A DNA stretch of 44,245 bases from Candidatus Methylobacter titanis (GTDB taxonomy: Bacteria > Pseudomonadota > Gammaproteobacteria > Methylococcales > Methylomonadaceae). The stretch is from NCBI GenBank assembly GCA_029946125.1, contig JAQSDX010000029.1:1-44245 (forward strand), written 5' to 3'. The notes beneath the pieces are model-generated. The model was not told the DNA's origin. It saw only the letters and a list, made by a program, of their open reading frames with translations, and did no database searches. Both the position numbers and the translations under genes were made by a program. Below, in pieces: positions 16,369 to 26,305 of the stretch (position 1 is its first letter; each line of letters opens with the position of its first letter).

Positions 16369-17487
16369 TCAATCGAACTTAGCCGGAAACCATCCCTTGT
16401 CCACACAATCGCGAAAACTCCAGGCCGCCGCTGTTTCGGTCTTGTAGCTCCAAAAAAACCAGCCGAGATATTTTTCAAAAGTAGCCAGTTGGGCGGCAGC
16501 GTAGCCCCGGTACGCGACATCCATTTGGAAGTCGTCCATTTCCTGCAAAGCGTGGTTGAACGGCCCCTCTGCCCACAGCGACACCATTTTTAAATCCAGC
16601 CCCAAGCTCCATTCGCCGACATAGGTCCAGCCGAATTCGTTGATGATGTCGTCAGCTTCATTTTTCCATTCGATACAGGCCTTTTGCATGTGGCCGTATA
16701 TATCGGTATCGATGTCTTCGCGGACAAAACACTGGTAGCGATGGATGTCGAGCACCACATTGCTGAACTCCGGTTCGGCCAAGAATCCGGTGTATTCGCG
16801 AAATGACCGGAAACCGTCGTGATAAACCACGGCAACGTCTTCGGCCCGACAGTATTTGCGGATGCGGTGATAGGCGTCGGTGTTGTATTTTTTCAATAGT
16901 TCGGTGTCTATATCCCAACGCGGCTCGTTCAATACTTCAATCGCATGCAAGGCCGGACGATGGTGATAGCGCTCGGCCAGACGCTCCAGCACGCTTAGCG
17001 AGTGCTCGATATATTCCGGCTTGGTGTGCCACTCGCAAACATCCTTGATGCCGCCGTTATCGAAGCCGTTTTGGCAACCGGGCGCGGCGTGCAAATCCAG
17101 CACGATAAGCAAGCCCAGCTCTTCTGCCCAATCGAAAGCGCGATCAAGAACGGCTATGCCGCCAGACACAAAGGGATGGGTAACTTCGCCATAGTTGGCA
17201 TGGTAGGGATAATCGGGGCCGAATATCCAGTGACCTAGAGGTATCCGCACCGCGTTGATGCCGACATTGGCCAGCCAGACGAAATCTTCGCGAGTGATAA
17301 AACTGTCCCAGTGTTTTTTAAGCGCCTGCTCGGCCTTGACTCCCAGTTCGACACAGTAGCTGGTTTCGTCCACCGCGTCCAAACCTTCGAAGACGCTGGG
17401 CGTCATCCATTTTTCAAGAACCAACCAACCGCCCAGATTAACGCCGCGCACTTTTTTACCGTATTTATTATCAAAGTCATACTTCAT
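16369..17487 (-). CDS. Glycoside hydrolase family 5, exo-1,3-beta-glucanase-like
   Basis: A TIM-barrel enzyme of 372 residues most like the yeast Exg1-type branch of GH5. Motifs in order: RGVNLGGWLVLEKWMTPSVF, HWDSFITREDFVWLANVGIN, VRIPLGHWIF, LIVLDLHAAPGCQNGFDNGG, IEVLNEP (acid/base Glu about 188), DIHRYQCF, VGEWSLGLDL (nucleophile Glu about 292) and FFWSYKTE. All catalytic residues are present. There is no signal peptide, so it is predicted cytosolic, which is odd for a polysaccharidase and suggests action on an imported or internal oligosaccharide. It lies 27 bp after the ABC transporter gene with an AAGGA ribosome site, so the two are probably co-transcribed. Confidence 0.85.
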   Translation of the reverse strand: MKYDFDNKYGKKVRGVNLGGWLVLEKWMTPSVFEGLDAVDETSYCVELGVKAEQALKKHWDSFITREDFVWLANVGINAVRIPLGHWIFGPDYPYHANYGEVTHPFVSGGIAVLDRAFDWAEELGLLIVLDLHAAPGCQNGFDNGGIKDVCEWHTKPEYIEHSLSVLERLAERYHHRPALHAIEVLNEPRWDIDTELLKKYNTDAYHRIRKYCRAEDVAVVYHDGFRSFREYTGFLAEPEFSNVVLDIHRYQCFVREDIDTDIYGHMQKACIEWKNEADDIINEFGWTYVGEWSLGLDLKMVSLWAEGPFNHALQEMDDFQMDVAYRGYAAAQLATFEKYLGWFFWSYKTETAAAWSFRDCVDKGWFPAKFD

Positions 17488-17514
17488 TTTATTATTCCTT
17501 AAAGACAGCAGCCG

Positions 17515-19203
17515 TTACAGCACAATCCGCCGCTGATGAAACGCCTCTGCAAGTGGTTCGTTGGTAATTGTCATGATTGCGGCATCAGGCAGTTTTTGGG
17601 CTATCAACTTCAGCATTTTCATTTCGCACAAGGAATCCAGCGAGTCCAGCGACTCTTGCAACAAGATCCACTTGGGTTGCTGCAACAGCAAGCGAACCAC
17701 GCCCAGGCGCTGTTGTTGTTCGCGGGAAAGTGCGCTGTCCCAATTATCGACGTGATCCAGTTGCTCCTGCAATTCGTCTAACCCTACCCATTCAAGCGTC
17801 TCTGCAAGCGCAGACTCGGTATATTCTATGTGGGTTGACGGATAACAGATTGCCGCCCGCAAAGTTCCTGTGGGTAAATAAGGTCGTGGCGGCATAAAAA
17901 ACACCGGATCGCTGGGTAACTCAATTATCCCTTCTCCCCAAGGCCAGAGACCGACTATCGCCTTGAACAGCTTGGAGCCGGTAAAGGCATTGCCGGTAAC
18001 CAGTACGCGCTCCCCCGGTCTGATTTCATAATCCATAGTCGGCACACACACTATGCCGTCAAGCCTGGTAATAGACAAATCGCAAAAACGCAAAACATCC
18101 TTTTCGGTTTTTTTCAGATGAATCCGATGCGGATCATGACGGGCGATTTCCTGCTCCAGGTGATCCAGCCCATTAACCAATCCCAATACCCGCTCAACCG
18201 AAGCCCGCCATTCTGCGACTTTGGCCATATTATCAACCGGCCAGGACAAGGCTCCAGCCATTTGCTGGAATGCCTGGGCTGATTGCATCAAGGCGCCGAG
18301 CGTGATACTCCCGATAATATAGCGAGGCGCAGACACCAGAATAGGGAACGCCATCGACAACACCGAATAGCCGGAAGTCAGCATGAACAGATGCGCCCAG
18401 GTATGGGTTTGTCGCTGCCAGGCGTGGACAATATCCTTAAAAAGCGCAACGAAACGGGTTCGCTCGTTGGCTTCGCCATGAACCAGCGCAATCGCCAGGG
18501 AATTTTCTCGTGAAGTGACCAAACCGAACCTGAAATTGGCTTCTACGGTTTGCCGTGCATCCGTCGCCTGAGTAAAAGGTCGACCTAACCACCAACCCAA
18601 TGAGGAAGCGCAAGCCGCATAGATCATAGCCAGCCAGACCAAATGCCCGTAAATAGGTATTTCAACAAATCCCAGATTCAGTATAACGATACCGGAAAGT
18701 GCCCAAAGAATTTGGGTAAAACTAATAAGTAACAATAAGGAATAGATTAAGGAGTGGCAAAGATCGATAGCAGCTTCAGTCGCAATACGAATATCTTCAG
18801 CAATTCGTCCATCGGGATTATCGTGTGCTCCCTGAATATGTGTGACCAGATAATGACGACCATCGGCCATCCATAGGCCGATCAAACGGTGTGTTAACCA
18901 GCTTCGCCAATCGAGTTGCAAGCGGCGCTTAATGGTAAAATGTGCAGTAGTAACCGCTATATTAGCGGCAAAAATCAGCACAATAAGGCCGATCTGCATG
19001 AATAAGCCGGTCATTGAACGCTGTTCAAGCGCATTAAAAAGATCGGCACTCCACATTGTGATGACGACGGCAATGCCGATCTGTAGCAGGGTGAGCATGA
19101 ATAAAGCCAGCACAAGACTGCGGATAGTGGACTTGTTTTCAGAATGCCAAAAAGGCCCCGCTAAGCGAATAAATTGAATGAAAAATCCGTTTGAAAATTG
19201 CAA
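17515..19203 (-). CDS. SbmA/YddA-type ABC transporter (fused permease and degenerate ATPase)
   Basis: A half-transporter of 562 residues: about six membrane segments in residues 30-320, with the SbmA/BacA-YddA region (NPDGRIAEDIRIATEAAIDL and NFRFGLVTSRENSLAIAL), then an ATPase domain from about 365. The ATPase core is degenerate. Walker A reads GNAFTGSK instead of GxxxxGKS, so the Lys is displaced. The signature is LSREQ. Walker B is WILLQE with Gln for Asp, and the switch His is Asn (TITNEP). Relatives export or import peptides and long-chain compounds across the inner membrane. With this site, ATP hydrolysis may be lost or weak, making it SbmA-like (driven by the ion gradient); that is inference. 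It lies upstream of the GH5 gene. Confidence 0.82.
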   Translation of the reverse strand: MQFSNGFFIQFIRLAGPFWHSENKSTIRSLVLALFMLTLLQIGIAVVITMWSADLFNALEQRSMTGLFMQIGLIVLIFAANIAVTTAHFTIKRRLQLDWRSWLTHRLIGLWMADGRHYLVTHIQGAHDNPDGRIAEDIRIATEAAIDLCHSLIYSLLLLISFTQILWALSGIVILNLGFVEIPIYGHLVWLAMIYAACASSLGWWLGRPFTQATDARQTVEANFRFGLVTSRENSLAIALVHGEANERTRFVALFKDIVHAWQRQTHTWAHLFMLTSGYSVLSMAFPILVSAPRYIIGSITLGALMQSAQAFQQMAGALSWPVDNMAKVAEWRASVERVLGLVNGLDHLEQEIARHDPHRIHLKKTEKDVLRFCDLSITRLDGIVCVPTMDYEIRPGERVLVTGNAFTGSKLFKAIVGLWPWGEGIIELPSDPVFFMPPRPYLPTGTLRAAICYPSTHIEYTESALAETLEWVGLDELQEQLDHVDNWDSALSREQQQRLGVVRLLLQQPKWILLQESLDSLDSLCEMKMLKLIAQKLPDAAIMTITNEPLAEAFHQRRIVL

Positions 19204-19334
19204 AGGAAAGCTCCTCGTGAGGGTGAAATAGATGACGCATCAAGACCAGGCTTTTTATTGTTCTCGTATGCCCGGTCTTTTTCCAGACACGATTCTAATG
19301 GAATTTTTACGATTGTCACAACTTTGTCATCTCA

Positions 19335-19396
19335 TGTGGCGGCGACTTTAGTCGCCGATTAAGCAAGTTTGACTGGGCGACTAAAGTCGCCCCACA
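19335..19396. repeat. Nested palindromic element upstream of the ABC transporter gene
   Basis: Two inner palindromes (19341-19356 GGCGACTTTAGTCGCC and 19376-19391 GGCGACTAAAGTCGCC) are inverted relative to each other. They are framed by TGTGG/CCACA and separated by a 19-nt spacer. The design matches the element at 2462-2522. It lies between atpG and the ABC transporter gene (both minus strand) and may serve as an atp operon terminator or be a MITE. Confidence 0.7.
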
Positions 19397-19432
19397 ATCC
19401 TTAAATACCGTGTAATGTACTTGACCAAGCCA

Positions 19433-20329
19433 TTAACCCGGCTCATCGGCTTTACCTTCCAATGCTTCAAATCCAGCCACTACATCCAGCAATTCCTCGG
19501 TAATCTGATTCTGCCGTTGCTGACGATATAGCGCTGTCAGTAATTCCAAGCGTTCCTTGATGTTTTTTTCCGCAACCTGCATCGATGCCAGTCGGCTGGC
19601 ATGTTCGCCGGCCAATGATTCGGCGCAGGCACTAAACAATAAGATAAACAGATGCTGACGGATCAGCGAACTTAACAGCTTCTCGCTGTCCATCGTAAAT
19701 GTGGGCAAGGATCTGGACGGCCAGGGTTTGGCATTCAGGCGATTAAAGCGGGAAAGATCAACCGGCAACAATGCCAATGCTTGCGGGATATAAGCCTTCC
19801 GTTGCCGATTCGCGTTATGAAACAGCAGCACCCGCTCAATGCCTTGCTGTTGCCAGCTGTCGATTTGTAACAGTATTTGCTGAACCGTTTCAGTAATCCC
19901 CGCCACCGAACCGGGAACAAAAAAAAGCGCCTCAACGCCCTGCCCCATGCCCCTTAAAGAGGCATCGACCCTGGCACCCACTGCCAGAATACGACGATGC
20001 CGGCGTTCGCATCCGGCTTTATCCAGTTCGCTCACCGCAAAGGCGGCAATGCTTTCATTGTAGCGCCCGCACAAGCCATGATCGGAACCGAACGCGATAG
20101 CGCCTGTCCACAACGGCTGTTTTTTTTGCTGTCCGGTTAACACGGCCTGATGATCCTGCAACACCACCTGCAGGCCCATTTCGACGGTCAGCCTGTAATC
20201 GGTCAGCGATTCCAGTGCGCGTTCATATTGCCTGATGCTGACGGCGGCCAGCGCTTTCATGGTGCGGACGATGGATTGCAAATCGGCGGCGGTATCCATA
20301 TCCCGCTGCAAGACATCAAGAGTCTGCAT
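19433..20329 (-). CDS. atpG: N-ATPase gamma subunit
   Basis: Central-stalk subunit of the alternative F-type ATPase, 298 residues. The N-terminal helix contains [23 protein letters not shown], the Rossmann part [21 protein letters not shown], and the C-terminal helix [47 protein letters not shown]. The pattern is the gamma family, with the divergent sequence typical of N-ATPases. It is the last gene of atpDCQRBEFAG and its start overlaps the end of atpA by 14 bp. Confidence 0.92.
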   Translation of the reverse strand: MQTLDVLQRDMDTAADLQSIVRTMKALAAVSIRQYERALESLTDYRLTVEMGLQVVLQDHQAVLTGQQKKQPLWTGAIAFGSDHGLCGRYNESIAAFAVSELDKAGCERRHRRILAVGARVDASLRGMGQGVEALFFVPGSVAGITETVQQILLQIDSWQQQGIERVLLFHNANRQRKAYIPQALALLPVDLSRFNRLNAKPWPSRSLPTFTMDSEKLLSSLIRQHLFILLFSACAESLAGEHASRLASMQVAEKNIKERLELLTALYRQQRQNQITEELLDVVAGFEALEGKADEPG

Positions 20330-21854
20330 GATGACTCATTGGCTCAGGTGCCAGTACAGCGCGGGCAAAATCCAGCACCAGCGCCTTATCTTCGTCGCTA
20401 AGCCGCTCTCCGACCCGGATTTTTTCCCGTTGTACAGCCAGTTGATTAAGCAGCGCCTCGCCCAACCGAGAGCCCAGCTTTTTCACCTCGGCAACCGGCA
20501 GGCTATCGAACAGGCCTTCATTCACCGCGATCAACACCACGATTTGCTCGAACGCCGACAGCGGTTTGTTTTCATCCTGCTTCAGAATTTCCCTGACCCT
20601 GCGGCCGCGTTCGATACTCTGCCGGGTAGCATCATCCAGACGGGTACCGAAACGGGCAAAGGCTTCCAGTTCTTCAAACTGCGAATAGGCCAGGCGCAAC
20701 TGACCGGACACCTTCAGATAACCCGGAAGCTGCGCCTTGCCGCCGACGCGGGACACCGATTTGCCGACATCGACCGCAGGCAACTCGCCTTTTTGGAACA
20801 GCGTCGGCGACAGGTAAACCTGACCGTCGGTAATCGAAATCAGGTTGGTCGGGATATAAGCGGAAAGATTCTGCGCCTGGGTTTCAATAATCGGCAAGGC
20901 CGTCAAACTGCCGCCGCCGAACTCAGGCTTTACATGCGTCGCCCGCTCCAGCAACCTTGAATGCAGATAAAAAATATCGCCCGGATAAGCCTCGCGTCCC
21001 GGCGGTCTGCGCAACAATAAAGACAACTCGCGATAAGCATGGGCATGACGGGTAAGGTCATCATAAATCACCAGCACATCCTCGCCCCGAGCCATAAACC
21101 ACTCGGCAATACTGGTCGCCGCATAAGGCGCTATATATTGGAGACCGGGCGTCGATTCTCCGGAGGCGACCAGCACCACGCTGTTTTTCAGTACGTCGGC
21201 TTTACGCAGGCAATCAATGACCTTGGCCACCGCCGACCCGCGTTGCCCGATGGCGCAATAAACAGTAATGACATTTTTGTCGTGCTGATTGAGCACCGTA
21301 TCAATCGCGATGGCGGTTTTTCCGGTTTGGCGATCCCCCAGAATCAACTGCCGCTGTCCCCGACCTATCGGGATCAGCGCATCAATAACCTTAATCCCGG
21401 TTTGCAAGGGTTCGGTAACCGGAGCCCGCTCGATAATCGGCCGCGCTTCCCGCTCTATCGGCCAGCGCAAACCGGTGTTGATGGCACCGGCATTATCCAG
21501 CGGCTGTCCCAGCGCATCGAGTACTCGACCCAACAACGCTTTGCCGACCGGCACATCGACGACCCGGCCGGTACGCTCAACGCGGCTGCCGGCGCTAAGG
21601 TCGGTTTTTTCGCCCAGCAATACCACGCCGATTTCGTCAGGATCGAGATTAAAAGCGATGCCCATCACGCCGTTCTCAAAGCGCAACAGCTCCATGGCTT
21701 TGGTACCCGGCAAACCCTTGACCCGCACCACGCCGGTACTGACCTGCATGACGCGCCCGACTTCCCGCGCCTGTAATGCAAAATTGTCATGTTTTAAAGC
21801 ATCGTCTATGCGTCCCGTGGCTTGCAGCAAAGATTGCTTAAGATGATTGTTCAT
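20316..21854 (-). CDS. atpA: N-ATPase alpha subunit
   Basis: Non-catalytic alpha subunit of F1, 512 residues. It has the beta-barrel N-domain ([19 protein letters not shown]), P-loop [76 protein letters not shown] in separate conserved blocks, and [15 protein letters not shown] with the arginine-finger region [10 protein letters not shown]. Length is normal. It lies 6 bp downstream of atpF and overlaps atpG. Confidence 0.95.
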   Translation of the reverse strand: MNNHLKQSLLQATGRIDDALKHDNFALQAREVGRVMQVSTGVVRVKGLPGTKAMELLRFENGVMGIAFNLDPDEIGVVLLGEKTDLSAGSRVERTGRVVDVPVGKALLGRVLDALGQPLDNAGAINTGLRWPIEREARPIIERAPVTEPLQTGIKVIDALIPIGRGQRQLILGDRQTGKTAIAIDTVLNQHDKNVITVYCAIGQRGSAVAKVIDCLRKADVLKNSVVLVASGESTPGLQYIAPYAATSIAEWFMARGEDVLVIYDDLTRHAHAYRELSLLLRRPPGREAYPGDIFYLHSRLLERATHVKPEFGGGSLTALPIIETQAQNLSAYIPTNLISITDGQVYLSPTLFQKGELPAVDVGKSVSRVGGKAQLPGYLKVSGQLRLAYSQFEELEAFARFGTRLDDATRQSIERGRRVREILKQDENKPLSAFEQIVVLIAVNEGLFDSLPVAEVKKLGSRLGEALLNQLAVQREKIRVGERLSDEDKALVLDFARAVLAPEPMSHHADS

Positions 21855-21860
21855 CGTTGA

Positions 21861-22607
21861 TTACTCAAGCGGCTTTAACAGCTCGACTTCAAGCTCTGCC
21901 AGATAACGCTCAATATTCCATTCCCAGCTTCTGCCGCCTGCTTCCAAGGTAATGCCGCAAATAAGACGGTTATCCAGCTCAAAAACCATCTCGCGAACCG
22001 GCGCCAATTGATCCACGCGACTGCGAATTTTGCTGCGCTGGGTTTCGTTTAACGGAAACCGGCTGATGATGGTTGCCGTATCGTCTTGGCTTAACGCTTG
22101 TTGCAACACCGATTGCTCGGCATCCGGCAACTTGGCCAAATTTTGCAAAAAGTGTTCGACTATCTGCTGCTCCAGCGACTGATCGGCAAGACCCGAGAGT
22201 ATTTTACCGCCCAGCTGTAGTGTTTTTTCAGCGATAACCCTGTTAATGACACCGCCCAATTCCTGCTGTTGCTGGTGCATTTCCTCGCTAAACTGATGTT
22301 TTTTCAGTTGCATTTCGTCATTCAGGCTTTGCAACTGTAAGGTTCTGTCGGTTTCGGCCTGCCGTCTTGCCTCGGCCAGAATGTTATCTTTGTCGCTATC
22401 TAATTGTTGCAGACTGACTTCATAGCGTTTTTTAAGTTGCTCCGCCTCGCTCATTTGGGTTTCTACACCTTGCAGACGATCGACCAGACCCTGCTCCCGG
22501 CTTGCCATAGCCTTGATGATGGGGCGGTAAAGAAACTTTTTAAGCAGCCAGATTAAAATCAGAAAATTGATCATCTGGGCGCCGACGGTAAACCAGTCTA
22601 TCGCCAT
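21861..22607 (-). CDS. atpF: N-ATPase subunit b
   Basis: Peripheral-stalk subunit, 248 residues, longer than the usual 156-residue b subunit. It has an N-terminal membrane segment (FLILIWLLKKFLYRPI), a long charged coiled coil (about 30-135), and a C-terminal part resembling delta/OSCP (ETQRSKIRSRVDQLAPVREMVFELDNRLICGITLEAGG). No separate delta gene is present in the operon, so this b-delta-like fusion probably fulfils both roles, as known for N-ATPases. It starts 3 bp after atpE. Confidence 0.9.
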   Translation of the reverse strand: MAIDWFTVGAQMINFLILIWLLKKFLYRPIIKAMASREQGLVDRLQGVETQMSEAEQLKKRYEVSLQQLDSDKDNILAEARRQAETDRTLQLQSLNDEMQLKKHQFSEEMHQQQQELGGVINRVIAEKTLQLGGKILSGLADQSLEQQIVEHFLQNLAKLPDAEQSVLQQALSQDDTATIISRFPLNETQRSKIRSRVDQLAPVREMVFELDNRLICGITLEAGGRSWEWNIERYLAELEVELLKPLE

Positions 22608-22610
22608 GAA

Positions 22611-22889
22611 TTACCCCCCGGCGCGGCTTATCGCATAATCCCAAAACGGATTGGCAAAAATCAGAATCATTGAAATAACCAAACTATAGATAGCCGTCGA
22701 TTCGACCATCGCCATCCCCACAAATAGCGTTCGGGTAATGGTGTTGGCTTCATCCGGCTGCTGAGCGATGGCGCTCAGCGCCTGAGCCAAAGCGCGGGCT
22801 TCGCCTAATGCCGGCCCTAATCCGCCTATGGCCATGGTTAATCCGGCGGTAATAATCGACGTGACCGCAATCAGGGTTAATTCTGTCAT
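22611..22889 (-). CDS. atpE: N-ATPase subunit c
   Basis: A two-helix ring subunit of 92 residues. Helix 1 carries GGLGPALGEARALAQAL with a Glu at the position where Na+-type c subunits have Gln. The loop is QQPDEAN; helix 2 is VGMAMVESTAIYSLVIS with the ion-carrying Glu followed by Ser-Thr and Tyr. ES-T-x-x-Y is the classical Na+-ligand arrangement, and two carboxylates per site are typical of N-ATPases. Whether the ion is Na+ or H+ cannot be decided from sequence alone. AAGGAG ribosome site. Confidence 0.93.
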   Translation of the reverse strand: MTELTLIAVTSIITAGLTMAIGGLGPALGEARALAQALSAIAQQPDEANTITRTLFVGMAMVESTAIYSLVISMILIFANPFWDYAISRAGG

Positions 22890-22926
22890 GTTGTACTCCT
22901 TAAATTAAATAATGGGGACGATGCCA

Positions 22927-23604
22927 TTAAAGATTTCGCTCACTTTTAGGCGTTGCCGATGCAATATAAACCATAGCCAGTATTGAAAATATATAGGCCT
23001 GAATGGTTCCGGTCAGCAAACCGAGAACCTGCATCGCAATCGGAAAAAACAACGGTGTAATACTCAGTAAAATACCGGCGACGACGCTACCGCTCATGAT
23101 ATTGCCGTAAAGCCTCACCGCCAAAGCCAAGGTACGGGATAATTCGCCGATAATGTTAAACGGCAGCATGAACACATTCGGCTGACAATACTGTTTAAGG
23201 TAACGCCATAAACCGACCCGATAAATGCCGTAAACCGGCACCGCAATAAAAACAGTCAGCGCCAGCGCGGTAGTGGTCGATAGCGATCCGGTCGGCGGTA
23301 TGAAGCCGGGGACGACAGCCAACACATTGGATACAAAAATAAACAAAAACAGGGTGCCGATCAGCGGAAGATAGCGTTCCGGTTGCCGCTGACTGAGTTC
23401 ACCAATTTGTTTATTAACCTCGACAACAATAACTTCCAGCAGATTCTGAAACCGTGAGATAGGCGCGTCTACCGATAGCCGGCGGGTAATCAAAAAACTG
23501 CCGCCGACCAGCAGCGCCATCACCGCCCAGGTAAATGCCAGCGTCGCATTAATTTTGAAGATACCGTATTGCCATAAAATGATCTGATCAGGATTATTCA
23601 GCAT
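22927..23604 (-). CDS. atpB: N-ATPase subunit a
   Basis: Membrane stator subunit forming the ion half-channels, about 225 residues with five or more helices. The key segment is IGELSRTLALAVRLYGNIMSG with the essential Arg in LAVRLYGN, followed by TGTIQAYIFSILAMVYI. The ATG at 23604 (MLNNPDQIILW) is chosen because a GAGGG site precedes it and the family starts there; a longer frame to 23718 would overlap atpR. Confidence 0.93.
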   Translation of the reverse strand: MLNNPDQIILWQYGIFKINATLAFTWAVMALLVGGSFLITRRLSVDAPISRFQNLLEVIVVEVNKQIGELSQRQPERYLPLIGTLFLFIFVSNVLAVVPGFIPPTGSLSTTTALALTVFIAVPVYGIYRVGLWRYLKQYCQPNVFMLPFNIIGELSRTLALAVRLYGNIMSGSVVAGILLSITPLFFPIAMQVLGLLTGTIQAYIFSILAMVYIASATPKSERNL

Positions 23605-23651
23605 AGTAATAAACCCTCGTTTTTTGGTGTTTTTCGTGGAAAATTTAAAAC

Positions 23652-23927
23652 CTAACGCGGCTCCGGTGAAATGCGTCGCACTACTATAAACCGAACCAGA
23701 ATAAACCCCAGCAGACAAATTAATGCATATTGCCAGCCCAGCTTCACTACCGGAAAAAAACCGACAACCGCCAGTACATTACGAATGGCCAAACTGCCCA
23801 GCACCCAAACGGTCTGATACTTAACTTCCGTCAGCCGACGCAAGGTTAACCAGAGTCCGCCGAAATACATCAACCCCAATAGCGCCCCCCAAACCAAAAC
23901 ACCGATAACCCATAAACCGTCAATCAT
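23652..23927 (-). CDS. atpR: N-ATPase subunit AtpR
   Basis: A small membrane protein of 91 residues diagnostic of N-ATPase operons. It has three predicted helices (LWVIGVLVWGALLGLMYFGG; GSLAIRNVLAVVGFFPVV; YALICLLGFILVRFIVV). The Arg within the second hydrophobic stretch may face the extra Glu of subunit c during ring assembly; this is inference. It overlaps atpQ by 8 bp. Confidence 0.9.
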   Translation of the reverse strand: MIDGLWVIGVLVWGALLGLMYFGGLWLTLRRLTEVKYQTVWVLGSLAIRNVLAVVGFFPVVKLGWQYALICLLGFILVRFIVVRRISPEPR

Positions 23928-24219
23928 CGCGACTCTCCTCGCCTATCCAGCGCCAGGCATTCACGCAACCCAAGACCACGCCGACCAGCATCATCGTCAA
24001 CGTCCATGACACCTGCCCCGGCCAGCGCCTGTCCATCCATAAACCCAAGGCAATTCCGGCTACCGTGGGGATGGTTACCGACCAGCCGATTAAGCCGAAC
24101 ATCCCCAAACCAAACCAGACATGATGGGATTTTTCCTTACGCGCCTTGAGCTTTCGTTTGACTTGCCGATCAAGCGATTCGCTAAATTCAGTTTTATGTT
24201 TGGATTCCTTCATCGGCAT
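23920..24219 (-). CDS. atpQ: N-ATPase subunit AtpQ (AtpZ/AtpI-like)
   Basis: A 99-residue protein with a Lys/Arg-rich N-terminus and two membrane helices (FGLGMFGLIGWSVTIPTVAG and TLTMMLVGVVLGCVNAWRWI) bridged by the LWMDRRWPG loop typical of AtpZ/AtpI-related proteins. It probably assists c-ring assembly or Mg2+ handling. The ATG lies directly after the atpC stop; an internal ATG six bases later is an alternative start. Confidence 0.88.
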   Translation of the reverse strand: MPMKESKHKTEFSESLDRQVKRKLKARKEKSHHVWFGLGMFGLIGWSVTIPTVAGIALGLWMDRRWPGQVSWTLTMMLVGVVLGCVNAWRWIGEESRDD

Positions 24220-26015
<1,796 letters not shown>

Positions 26016-26092
26016 CTATTAACGGCGAATTTAAATCCCCACAGCTTGTCACCGTACAACACACTCTCGGCTTAATCCACTAAAAACCCGGT

Positions 26093-26215
26093 ATAAGTAT
26101 TGGAGTGTATTGCAATCGGAAAAGGCTTCACTACAAATCAGGCTATATCAGCCCGGAAGCTTTTGAATCCAAAAAAGTCGCTTAGTGGAGTGTCCGTGAA
26201 ATCGGGACAAGATCA
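26093..26215 (+). mobile_element. IS3-family remnant: transposase C-terminus and right inverted repeat
   Basis: In one frame, 26093-26185 encodes the end of an IS3-type OrfB integrase: the frame reads IGVYCNRKRLHYKSGY, then ISPEAFESKKVA and a stop. It matches the conserved YNRKRRHSxLGYxSPxxFE tail of IS3-family integrases. The terminal inverted repeat follows (26191-26215; begins TGTCCGTGAAATCGGG and ends GATCA). Everything upstream of the tail is lost and an in-frame stop lies at 26081. It separates the atp operon from the signalling cluster. The remaining bases to 26305 hold nothing I recognise. Confidence 0.8.
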
Positions 26216-26305
26216 TAGATCAGACGCGGTGTAATACGTACAGTCTTTCGTGGCCTCGAAGGTATTGCGGGCCGAGATCCTGCTCAACAAGTAATCAATC
26301 CGGCA

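Noticed and set aside
20235-21776. Plus-strand open frames of about 240 codons opposite atpA
   Set aside because: Antisense shadows of atpA with no independent coding signs.
26215-26305. Remaining bases of the IS3 element
   Set aside because: They lie outside the terminal inverted repeat and match nothing I recognise, so they were not assigned to the element.
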